64,000 bases of DNA from Hyaloscypha bicolor E. Its lineage: Eukaryota; Ascomycota; Leotiomycetes; Helotiales; Hyaloscyphaceae. Below, in pieces: positions 24,370 through 34,766 of this stretch. The DNA is taken from NCBI RefSeq assembly GCF_002865645.1, contig NW_020194627.1:496001-560000 (forward strand). The letters run 5' to 3'. Position numbers and translations under genes: made by a program. Below the pieces are notes generated by a model, which did not search any database, had not been told where the DNA came from, and saw nothing but the letters and a program-made list of their open reading frames with translations. How positions within the stretch are numbered: position 1 is the first letter of the stretch; each line of letters opens with the position of its first letter.

Positions 24370-24570
24370 CCTTTAATTATCCTTGTCTTACGAAGAGCCC
24401 CTTTTGGGAAGCTCAAATCTCAGGACAATCCTAGTACTTAGCCTCAGTATATGCTCTCTGAAATAACGCTTTTTAGGAGGTTCGGTATTAGCTAAGCTTC
24501 TTATAGAACCTTAATACGAGTAGTATCCTTAACTTATTTCCAAATTTAGATCTGTTATATATTACCTTGC
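24370..24570. repeat. Duplicated upstream segment, copy 2
   Basis: More mutated copy of 11770-12000 (shared GGTTCGG-ATTAGCT, AACCTTAATACGAGT, TCCAAATTTAGATC). It precedes the coiled-coil relic at 25.1 kb, as copy 1 precedes the one at 12.3 kb. Confidence 0.5.
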
Positions 24571-24739
24571 GTTATGCCCCCTATTAATGCCAGGAGGGCA
24601 GGCCATGTAATACGAGCTATAGATTTAATCTTTTAATTCATACTATACGAGCCACATTATATGGTTCCACTATTTACTATAGGCTATCTGGGCTATCTGG
24701 GGACTCGGACTTAGGGCTTGGGATAACCTGTACCATGAA

Positions 24740-24747
24740 TATAAATA
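24740..24747 (+). promoter_or_regulatory. TATA-like box upstream of coiled-coil relic 2
   Basis: TATAAATA in the context AATATAAATAAG, at the position equivalent to the TATA box at 12226 in the paralogous locus. An ATG follows at 24867 and another at 25063. Confidence 0.35.
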
Positions 24748-25062
24748 AGCGCCGTTTTTACTAGTAAGACTTTAGTATAAGCTAAATATTACTTAGTTCT
24801 TTCTTTTATTCGCCCTTTATAATTTTTAGCTAATAGTATAATACTATTATTAAATTAACTTAAATCATGTCTTCTTAATATCCTTAGGGTCAGACTATAG
24901 GAGGCCAAATAGTTAGTATAAAGAATATTTCTTTTAAGATATATCCTAATTTATATTTAGGTAGTTTAACTAAGAGAGATATAAACTTCTTATAAAAATG
25001 CCAGATACTAGTCGGATCCTATAGACCATAACCTATTCTATATTAATTAAAAACTCTATTAT

Positions 25063-25734
25063 ATGAGCTCCATAATCTCCGAAGCCCTAAAGGTAGTATA
25101 TAATAGTTATAGCAAGATTACTTTAATAGAGAGATATGCGTAAAACCTATATATATAATATAAAGATCTAAATACCAAGAATAAGGCAACTATAGCCAAG
25201 CTTAAAGAAGACTACTACTCCTTGAATTAGCAACTCGAGATAGCTCGAGAGTCTATTAAAGCTAGAGAATGAGAGGTATAGTAACTAGTAAAAGGATACT
25301 AAATCGTACTTAAAAACGCTAAAAACTATATAGAGATTACCGAGAAAAAGCTATTTAACCTAAAGGAGAAATCATAGAAGTATTATAGAGTAATAGCCAT
25401 GGCTAGGGTATTTGGGGGGATAGCTGTGCCAGAGAAGGAAAAGCCAGACTAGATATAGAATTATTGGGCTTTACTAATTAGTTCTTGCGAGCAGGGGAGC
25501 CAAGTACTTGGTAATAGGCGCCAAATGCTTTAGACTTCGGAAGGTATTCAAATCTCTCTGGTAATTACCCAAAAAATTACTCTGGCACTAATTTCAAAAA
25601 AACGGCCGAGATCTAAGAGTAAATGAGATATATATGTCCAGAAGCAAAACCGCAAGGCTAGAAGGGAGGAGGGTGCTTTAGAGAAAGTTAATGAAAGCAT
25701 AATTATTATTAAGACAGGAGAAGGTAGTATATAA
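25063..25734 (+). pseudogene. Coiled-coil protein relic, copy 2
   Basis: A single 224-codon phase from ATG 25063 to TAA 25734 with about ten internal stops, nearly all TAA/TAG at Gln-type positions. The central part is a long heptad-like coiled coil (IAKLKEDYYSLN, LEIARESIKARE, LVKGY-IVLKNAKNYIEITEKK). It is followed by a basic region (ISKKRPRSKSK, QNRKARREEGALEKVNES). Another ATG phase begins upstream at 24867 (IVSIKNISFKIYPNLYLG) and may be an earlier exon. The similarity of its upstream region to that of the 12.3 kb relic suggests paralogous genes. Family not recognised. Confidence 0.55.
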
Positions 25735-28700
25735 TTATTTCTTGGCTAACTTTGGCATGAAAAGAAGATCTCAAATAAATATTATTTGTAGTTATATCTC
25801 ATAAATAAAGGAGCAAGGAAGTTAAGATAGTTTAATAGTATATAATATAGAAGTAGTATTAATATATTAGAGTATAATTAATAGTATTAGATAATAGTTA
25901 GTTTGAATTTGTACTATTACGTTTATTTACTATCTTATACTTCCGCGGTAATACGAGCTAAACTTTACCTGACTATAATTAGGATAGTTTCCTAGCTATA
26001 TAAGTAATCTATAGGGTAAGCCTCTAATACCTCTATATATATGTTAATATTATTTATATAATTCTAATTATTTCTTATTATTACTTTAAAGCCTATTGTA
26101 TTTATTACCTAAGTAATATAATTTATAGGGTTTAAGAATGGGTTTGGCCTTTTATAAAGTAATATATTTTACTAAGCATAGCGGTTTCTATAGAAGAAGT
26201 TACCGTGCGCTAGTACTTAAAAGCAGGGAAGTTCCTATGGTCCAAAGGCCCATATAGCAAAGTTATATAGATCCCTAGCTTTAGTTAAGTATTTATTATC
26301 GAACTTCTTATTATTAGATAAGGGTCTTATATAATTTATATATGTTTTATACTTATTAAATCCCGTTCTCCTAATATGCAGGAGCATAAGTATTTCTTTT
26401 AATATAATAGTATTGAGACCTAATTTCTAATATAAACCGCAATATTAGTTATATCTTATTATTAGTATAATAGGAAATCCTATTAGGTTAGAGAGAAAGT
26501 AATATAGACTAGTATACTCGAGTTCTAGGCCAATATTGAGGCTACTAGTACTAGAGCTTAATAGTACCCTATTTTAAGGAAGTATTAACCTATTATATTT
26601 TCCTTTATTTTCAGGGAGTTTTTTATAATAGATAAGTCGCTTTAGTATTAGTTAGTAAAGAAGAATTATTTCTTATAGTTCTTTACTAATTCAATTATTA
26701 TAGGTAAGTAGGTAAAAAGCTTTAAGACCCCTAAATAATACTAGGAACCTAATTAAAGAATTAGAAAGGCCAAGGTTTCTTGCCTTAATAACTAGTTCTA
26801 GTAAAGTAAGTTAAATAGGCTAGCTTACTTATATAACTACTTTAAATAGGTTTCGTATATACGAGTATTTATTTAGCTTTAGTAAACGAAGTTTACTAAA
26901 GTTTAAGGCTAATACTATCTCAAATACTATAATATAATATGAAACCCTAGAGAGAGATAAGGTCTTTAATAATAGAAATAATTCTTTCTAATTATTAGAG
27001 CCTATAAGTAATATATTATTAGCCAGAAAGTACTAAGGTTTGTCCTAGCTCTATTTTTTATAGTAATAATAGAGCTTAGTAAAGGTTTATCTAATTAGGT
27101 CTAGCTCTAAAGTTTTGAGATACTTTAAATTTACCTCGAGCGCATCTTATAGAGCCAAAAAATCGCTTCTTAATTATATTTCTTGCTAAGAGATTAATTA
27201 AAAATACGTAAATTTAGTAAGTTTAGGAATTACTTTATTAGTCTAGTAGATTCTATTATTTAGTTAGTATAATGAGTCTATAATAAGTAATAGAGCTTCG
27301 AGTCGGCTTTATATTATTACTAAGTACTTAGAAGCACTAAGTAATTCCGAGGATATATATATCCCGAACTACTAACTACGAGATATTAGTATTATAAGAA
27401 GTAAATAATAAAGGACATACTTACGAGAAGCTACGTAAACTATTATATTATAATTAGTAAAAAAGGGCTAGAAAACTAGAACTAAGGGTACTTAAAGTTA
27501 CTTTATAGTCTAGCTAATTATATTTCCCTTTCTCTTTATTATATTCCTCGTATTTCTCTTTATATTCCTTCTTATATACTTCTTTATATGCTTCCGTATC
27601 CTTATTCTCTCTTTTATAAATATAAAAATACTAGTATTTAATGTTTTTATAAATTAGAGTAAAGATATAAATATTTTTTATATACTTGAGATATTCCGGA
27701 TACTTAGAAAGGGTTTATAGGAATAAAGCAAGACTCAAGTTTACGAGATACTACTCGTCTTTTACTTTAACCTTAATTATTTTATATAATAATTAGAAAG
27801 TAGTATACTAGAAGTATTTCGAGACCCTATATAGTCTTACTAGGTCTAATTTATCTAGAAGCTACCTAGATTAGATATTTACTAAATAAAGAAGAACTCG
27901 TTCTTACCTAATTAATAATAATTTCCTATACTTTAGTAAAAATACTTTTCTATATTATTTTAATAGAGTATAGGGCTATAAAGAAGCTAGAAGTATAGGG
28001 TAGCTTTTAAATATAATAATAGTTATATAAGGGGAAATAGAAACTTGGTATGTATTAAGAAGAAATATAAGAATAATATATATAGGCTAAGGTTTATATA
28101 AAAAGCTAATTTCGTTATTATTACCTTTAATTTAGTAAGTTACTAGAAGAAAGCAATTATTCAAATATTAATAGCCAAAATTTATTACCTCGCTTGAAAT
28201 AAAGCCCAAGTCTATAGTATAACTAACCCATAATATAACTATAATAATTATATAAATTAAATAATTACATGCTATTACGAAATAGCCGCTATAATATATA
28301 TTAAATCCAATATTGCCATTTAATAAGTACTTGCCTTTCTTTCTTCCTATCTTAGTATTTATATTTTCTTAAAGTATTTATTTCCTTAAGATTCTATTAG
28401 AAATAATAAAATAATAAGTTAACTAGTATACTATTATTTAAAGAAAGCTAAGGCTTTTCTAGGTCATTTATCTAATAATACTAATAATATTTATTTAATA
28501 TTTATAGATTTAGGAGCGCCTAAAAAGATTTAAAGAATACTTAGGATATTACTTAAGAGTTTATAGGATAACTATAACTATATTTAGTATCTCAATTAGA
28601 TTATATTAGTACTATGCAAAGCATTATTCTTCTAGCTTACCGAAATTCGAGAGGTTTCTAGTTTTAATATCCTGGGTAATTCCCTAATTTTGCCTTATAT

Positions 28701-30674
28701 CTAATACCCTAATATTATAATTCTCTATAATATCTATTCCTATAATAATAGAATATTTCTTATTACGAAATACCTCAAAGTTTCTTTTGCTTAATTAAAG
28801 TTCCAGGAATATAAGCTAGAGAAGCGGGAGATAGTAATAATACTTATAAAAGTACTCAGATATCCCTAATACTAATTAGGCCATGACTTATAAAGACAGG
28901 TCCTAAAGGGAATTACTTATATCTCTTTACTAAAACTTTCTTATAAAGATCTCTTATAAAAAAACGTTTAATTATTTTTAGATAAGGAAATAAAGCTTAG
29001 TTAGTCCTTCCTATACCTAAGACATAATTAGGGCTTATCTATTTATTAAAGTCTTAGATCTTCGAAAGCTTAAGTATAATAACCTATATAAAAGCCCTAA
29101 GGTTTTATAGGTTTTATTAGACTTCCCTATTTTAGCCGAAATTATAAAAGAAATAATACTTTCTAATAATAAAAGATAATTAAAAAATATACTTAATTTT
29201 CTTTCTTATATTATAAAAGAATTATTTGAGAGTTTAATAAATATAAGAAGGCTACTTTAGATCCTATTTTACTAAACAGATACTAATAATAATAGTATTA
29301 TTTCTTAAAGCAGGCTATATTATTAAGGGTATTAAGACTACGTATTTGCTTTATTCACGAAACTAAATATAGGTCTCGGGTTTCTAATAATAAAGAAAAG
29401 CAAGCCTTTAATTTTAATTTTACTATATTAACTTAGTAATAGAATTCTGAGATATAGCTTACTCAAATTTATAATACTATAAAAAATAGATAGTAATAGT
29501 ATTACTTACACGAGTAATCCGTTAGCTCTAGTAAAAGGGAGGAGCCGAGACATTTCCTTCCGAATTTCTTATTACTTTATAACTAATACATATTCTAGTT
29601 TAACTCTCTCTTACTTATCTTTATAGTTCGAATTCACGGAAATAATACTAGTAATAAATATTAGAGTAAATTACTTTATTTATAATTTACTATATTTGTA
29701 TTTTTTACCTAGAAATAAAGTAACTTAAACTATCCTACCCGCCCTATAAAGCTAGTAATAGCTCTATTTCTCAAAGTAATATGGTAGAAGATTTATTAAT
29801 AGAAGGAACGCGAAATCCTATATTACATGTATTAGTTACGTATTAGATCTAATTCTAACTTAACTTACGATTTCGACCTTTAGTAACCACCAAGATTTAT
29901 TATTAATTAATCTGAATATAGTAATTTAATCCTGTTATCGAACGAATAGAGCTACCTTAAACCCAGAAATCTCCCCCAATTCGTAGGCTTTCTTTATTAA
30001 AGTCTTCTTCCTCCCTAAGGCTTTCTTATATGACTTTTTCCCTTTTATTATTGTGTTATAGTGGATATTCTGGAAAACGGGGTGCCTCGTAATATTAATA
30101 TATACCTATATAAAACTAGAGAAGGTTATCTCTTAATCCTCTAACCTATAATGGCATTATCTACCTTATTATTAAATTTTAAATAAAGGAAATAACATAT
30201 AAATAAGGCTTACCGTTCGTCCTATTATTTTTATTAGTTAGTAGTAATACTATTAGAATATTAACCCCTTATTGAATTAGCGGTAATTAACCACACTAGC
30301 ACAACTTTTACTAATCGGTTATATAGTATCTACCTAACTAAGAGACTAAGCATATTATGAAGTCTATCTAATTAGGTTTTTTGCACCTAATAGTAGCATT
30401 GGGACGAAGTAGAAGAGATCAAGATATAGCAGGCTAGTAAGAATAAATAGGGAATGATCTCACGAATAACCCTGAGCTTGTCTATATTAAGTAATAAATT
30501 GCCATAAATACTAGGACCACTAGTTCTTCCTTTTAATCTCAAATACATAATACATTTAATGCGCATTATTGTTTTCTTCCTAATAGTATTTAAGATAGTC
30601 TTATATCTTAATAATAACCGTTTCGTAGATTATATTAACTGGTATGTGCCTTACCTTTGTGAGGTTCTGGCTAA
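25735..30674. repeat. AT-rich RIP tract, unassigned
   Basis: About 5 kb of strongly RIP-mutated DNA. Around 29100-29900 the plus strand gives a long coherent phase with Gln-type stops (for example YRSRVSNNKEKQAFNFN and EEPRHFLPNFLLLYN), so decayed genes are present, but no family can be named. The right edge at about 30.65 kb is a sharp change to normal composition. Confidence 0.55.
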
Positions 30675-31412
30675 TGGTGCGAGTCTAGCCCGTGTCTCCA
30701 AAGTGCCTTTAGCCCAGAGATCTCTAGTTCTATAACCTCCCAGAGCCCTGCTGTCCAAAACAGCTCGATTTCCTCCGCCAGTTATTTGCAACCTGCAGCT
30801 GCATTTACAATCTGCCAGAGCCATATTACTCAAAACAGCTCGATCTCGTCTTCTACCAGTTTGCAACCTGTAGCTGCATCTACAATCTCTCAGAGCCCTA
30901 TTGCTCAAAACAGCCAGACTAGCGAGTCCATTACAGTCCAAGCTTCATCCTCTTCCAACCTCTCATCCTCCACTAGAGCAGTCTCTTTAACGACCATTTC
31001 AAGCTCAAACCCATCCCAGGCGCCTGCATTATCTATAATTTCCAACGCTGAGCCTTCGGTATCTAGTTCTTGCATTACTAGAGGCACTTGCAATAGCTAT
31101 AAGCTCCTCGCATGCCCCGGCGGAGTGTGCGCCTGTGGCCAAGATATTAACCATATCCCAACTTGTTTCCAGGACAAACTTTATACCGATTTGGCTGAGT
31201 GCAATAATAATACTGATTGTGGTACTAGTAAAGCATGTGCTGTGAACACTTACTGCGGTAATGGTGGATATTGCATCCCACTAGAAGTAGGGTGCCTGAC
31301 CAGCCCGGCTTGGGCGGCACCGCTTCCCGAATATCTATGCAAAAAGATTAAAAATAGGAGTATTTCAGCATTGGGTGGGGGTGAAATAGGGACAGACCGG
31401 CTTCGTTATTGA
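30675..31412 (+). CDS. Ser/Thr-rich, Cys-rich extracellular-type protein, 5' end missing
   Basis: Frame open from 30675 to TGA 31410-31412 (about 245 codons) with no ATG before the repeats; the first in-frame start-like codon is TTG 30786. The N-terminal half is a Ser/Thr/Gln-rich linker built partly from 25-residue repeats. The C-terminal half has twelve cysteines in a compact pattern (CACGQDINHIPTC, CNNNTDCGTSKAC, YCGNGGYCIP) of the kind seen in fungal secreted proteins with 'NxDCGxGxxC' motifs. A signal peptide would be expected but is not visible. Its place would fall in the RIP-mutated DNA just left of 30.65 kb, so the 5' exon has probably been lost to RIP. The last 30 residues, basic and Gly-rich, may be read-through rather than native. 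Confidence 0.5.
   Translation, partial: WCESSPCLQSAFSPEISSSITSQSPAVQNSSISSASYLQPAAAFTICQSHITQNSSISSSTSLQPVAASTISQSPIAQNSQTSESITVQASSSSNLSSSTRAVSLTTISSSNPSQAPALSIISNAEPSVSSSCITRGTCNSYKLLACPGGVCACGQDINHIPTCFQDKLYTDLAECNNNTDCGTSKACAVNTYCGNGGYCIPLEVGCLTSPAWAAPLPEYLCKKIKNRSISALGGGEIGTDRLRY
30741..30905 (+). repeat. 75-bp tandem repeat in coding sequence
   Basis: Unit starts at 30741, 30816 and 30891, each beginning CAGAGCC and containing CAAAACAGC and TTGCAACCTG. Two full copies and a partial third, in frame, encode 25-residue Ser/Gln-rich repeats. Copies differ at scattered third positions. Confidence 0.85.
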
Positions 31413-31669
31413 CAGGAAGACGGCGCGGTGAAGTGGGTTGGCTAATCACGTGCAGTCAAGTAAAAAAGATTTGGATTTTCCTAGCGTTACGTAGTTAGAA
31501 TGCCTTTCACTGGCCCTGTATTTAAACACTATAACTAGAATTTTCCTTGAAACCGGAAAAGTTCATCCTCATCTAGAGGCAACCTGTATTCTTTTCGAAT
31601 TTTAAAATAACATATCTGGAACTCCTTCTAGGCATCATCGAGACTAAGTAATTCCAATTGACAAGATGA

Positions 31670-32906
31670 ATGCTAAAACCGAAACAGCTTGGCCTCCGTG
31701 CAATTGCAACCTCCCGTTACTCCTTTGGTTTCTATGGCGCAAAGCTCTGCTCCGTCCTCAACGTGGTAATCGGCGGTGGTTTCGCAGTTGTGAACGTCGT
31801 GGTTGTCGGACAAATTCTCTCTGCCGTCTCAGACTACACAATGACCATCGCGGTAGGCTGCATCATCATTGCAGTAATTGGCTACGTAGTCTCCATCTTC
31901 GGATTTGCACTCATTCACACTTATAAGAAGTACTCCTGGATAATGACTGTCATTATCCTCTCGTCTTAATCGGGGAGGTTGCACCTCAAGTGGATCCCTC
32001 TATCCCTGCTCTCGACACCGGGTTAGGATTTACAGGTTCCTTCCTCAGCTTCCTCGCTATTAACTTCTCGTCCGCTTCAGGATGGTGCTCTATCGCATCG
32101 GACTACTACTGCAACTACCCCGCCAACACTAAGTCGTGGAAGATCTTCTTCCTGACCCTGGCTGGTATCTCCATTCCCACCATTTTCGTGACGGTAATTG
32201 GTGTATGCCTTGGAAACGCAGCTATCAGCTCCTCCGTGAACCCCATCCTGACAGAAGCATACAACGACCACGGGCTCGGCGGGCTCCTACGAGAATCGTT
32301 CCACCCACTGCGATTCTCCAAATTCTGCCTTGTCCTGCTCGTCTTCTTGGTTCTCGGGAACAACATCGCAGTAAACTACTCCTCCGGTCTCAGCATGCAG
32401 CTTCTGGGCCATTACTTCCACGCCGTGCCCCGTTTCATCTGGTCCTTCGTCAACGCACTCATCATTGCAATTCTCGCTATTGCCGGCCGGCAACATCTCT
32501 CGACTATCGTTAGTAACTTCGTGTCCTTGCTCGGCTACTGGACTGTGTCTTTCACGCTCATTCTCCTGGTTGAGGATCAGTGGTTCAGAAGAAAGGAGGG
32601 GTACAACCTCCTGGTCTGGGACGTACCGAATAAATTACCCTGGGGCCTAGCGGCTGTAATGGCGCTGCTGACAGGATACTTGGCCGGTGGAGTGACAGGC
32701 ATGTCGCAGACATGGTATATTGGTAAGTCCCACCTCCGCTTCTCTCTATACACGTTTCCCCAAACATTCTCTAACTGGAAATAGGCCCTATTGCAGCCAA
32801 GTTCGGCGGTTACGGAGGCGATGTCGGCATCTATCTTTCTGGCGTCTTGACTCTTATTGTATACCCGCCAGCACGCTGGTATGAGCGCAAGGTGACTGGG
32901 AGATAA
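31670..32906 (+). pseudogene. NCS1-family purine/cytosine permease, truncated and frameshifted
   Basis: Homologous to fungal FCY2-type permeases that import cytosine and purines through the plasma membrane by proton symport. The first recognisable residues, LGLRAIATSRYSFGFYGAKL, correspond to the middle of the family's N-terminal half ('GxRxxxxSRYSFG'), so roughly the first hundred residues are missing. The frame ends at TAA 31967-31969 (after WIMTVIILSS) and resumes one frame over at LIGEVAPQVDPS; one base is missing near 31960. The second frame carries the conserved core (SASGWCSIASDYYCNYPANT and several membrane spans). It is interrupted by an intron at 32723-32784 (GTAAGT, branch CTAAC, ATAG) and finishes with GPIAAKFGGYGGDVGIYLSG to TAA 32904. 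Splice sites and codon use are intact, so decay is recent. Acceptor-like CAG at 31686-31688 hints that an exon was lost upstream. Confidence 0.85.
32723..32784 (+). other. Intron in the permease pseudogene
   Basis: 62 nt, GTAAGT donor, TCTAAC branch and TAG acceptor. Removal joins TGG-TAT-ATT-G to GC-CCT in frame, restoring the conserved NCS1 C-terminus. Confidence 0.85.
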
Positions 32907-33442
32907 GCGTCTCTAATCTCGCTCTTCATGTTCATAAAATGATATCAGTGCCTTGAACAGTTTGGCTACACATACTTTTAATAGATCCAAATTGGAGAGT
33001 TGGATATTGCTGATGCTGATTAATATCACATTCATCATGCTCTATCATTTCAAACTTACCCCTTTCCCTGTGGTTGGGCATTTGGCTCGAACCGTGAAAG
33101 CGTGCGAGACATCACGTGATTCTATTTCTAAGGTATGTTCCAGATTGACTGTCCGGGGAAAGTTTTCCGTTTCCAATACAACTATATGCAGCGCTCTATT
33201 ATCTCGTCCTTACTTTAAGTCCCACCTCCTCAACACTTTCCTATGCTCCGTCACACTATCTGCAGACCGATGCCTCAGCCCTACATCTCCACCCTCAACC
33301 TCAACATCCACTCCCATATCCTCAAGTGATGAGCCTTCTGCTATATCTACCGAAGACCCATATTGCGAACCACCGAGAGAAGAGAGGCCATCGTCGGAGA
33401 GACCGAGTGCGGATTGGATTATGTCGTCGAGGTGTGCTGAAA

Positions 33443-33921
33443 TTATTTCGCGGGTTGTTGGAGGGTGAGAATGCTGGGATTGTGGATTTGATCGGGGATG
33501 ATAGAGGGGATGAGGGGAAGGAGAAGTTCTTCGTGAGCGGGTGTGGTTGTGGGTGTTTGGGGAAGGGGGGCGGTGGGGTGTATGGTTGTTGTAGGTTGGG
33601 AGGAGGAGGCCGATGAGTTGTTCTTCTGTGGGGAGATGTTAGTCTCGATTGAAAAGCAGAAGGTGGAAAGCAGGCTTGGGGTTGGAGAAGTGTTGTAACT
33701 GTTATGGAGAGGAAGTGTAGTCATTTCTGCGGGAAGATGTGCAGAAGGAGGGTGGGTGGTCTACCATCAATTCGTCGTGCAGTTCGACGATACTTCTTCC
33801 AGATGAAGGCTATGCTCACGATGATCATTACTACTCGGTACACGATTGTAGCGATGACGGGAGGAGTCCAGATGGGTTGCTGATTTGACTGAGACGGCAT
33901 GGTTGGGTTGGCACACAGCAT
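33443..33921 (-). CDS. Small single-span membrane protein, possible two exons
   Basis: Minus-strand ATG 33921 (or the second Met, MPSQSNQQPIW, at 33900) begins a frame with one clear membrane segment, PPVIATIVYRVVMIIVSIAF, followed by WKKYRRTARRID. A GTAGAC...CCGCAG segment at 33727-33764 (38 nt) would splice it, phase kept, to a Ser/Thr/Pro-rich tail (TTTIHPTAPLP, TTTPAHEELLLPLIPS) ending at 33443. The intron is unusually short, so the alternative is that the 66-residue frame ending at 33721 is the whole protein. The plan, a short N-terminus, one span, then basic residues, is common among small fungal proteins of unknown function. Confidence 0.4.
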
Positions 33922-34142
33922 TTTCGTGTACTCTACTTCGGTGTGGATGCGGTGAAGATTTCAAGCTCGAAAATGAATTGGAGAATGTTTGGAGTAAGGT
34001 TGGTCTTCAAAGTGAGAGTGAAGAAAAGTTTTATGGAGGAAGAGATTCGTCGATGGGGCAGGAAAGCTCGTATATCTAGTGATGAGGACCATGGCGATGT
34101 TCTTGGGTATCGTAGGCGATGTTCAATTGACGGGAGTGTCAA

Positions 34143-34542
34143 GCGTCGCCTTGAAGATGGGCTTGCATGGCCGTTTGGGGTGCGTCGCCGAAACCACATA
34201 AACAGCACAGGGCTCTTTAGGGAGCTTGCGAAGAGGTATTTCTGGTAATCCAGGCGACGCTCTGTCTTTCAATCACTCCAAAAGACTTTTTCACAAAGTC
34301 TGCTTTTTGCCCAGCGTCGCCTTGATGACTTCTTTTGCAGAAAGTCCCGATAGAACGTCGCCGTGAAGTGGAAAATCATCGCAGAAGCTGCTAATGCAAG
34401 CCACTGGATTGAATGCAAAGCATTTTAAGCTACTCGGGCAGATTTGGCTAGGTTGGCGCCTCCTGTTGGTTTCCAAGAGCATCGCCGTACCCTTTGCGCG
34501 GGCGTCGCCGCGTCGCCTTGAGTCGTCTAGCGAAGCGTCGCC
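34143..34542. repeat. Cluster of GCGTCGCC octamers
   Basis: Exact GCGTCGCC at 34143, 34182, 34314, 34502, 34510 and 34535, with a reverse copy at 34253-34260 and near-matches (ACGTCGCC about 34355, GCATCGCC about 34479). The spacing is irregular. The region has no supported gene and lies between the small membrane protein and the 3' end of the CorA-like gene. It could be a binding-site cluster or a degenerate satellite. Confidence 0.75.
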
Positions 34543-34766
34543 CGGCTGCTGAAAGGTGGTTTTATTGCACCGCCTTGATTCGAACCAGCCGTCGGCGGGG
34601 CCACCTTGTCAGTCCGCGTGCTGCAATCGGAGTGCAGATTGGGATGCTGCAAGCTTAAGTCGTCTGATCGGTATCTACTTTACTTACTTTTATTGAGTAA
34701 CTTTATAATATTAAACTACTTTTCTAAATTAAAATTATTTTAAAATGCGAGTATAAATAATTATAG

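Noticed and set aside
32953..33616. 171-codon and 96-codon plus frames
   Set aside because: The first begins at TTG, and both run opposite the better-supported small membrane protein frame and its Pro/Ser-rich tail.
33943..34482. Frames of 60-101 codons on both strands around the GCGTCGCC cluster
   Set aside because: GTG/TTG starts, mutually overlapping, no recognisable domain; cannot be supported.
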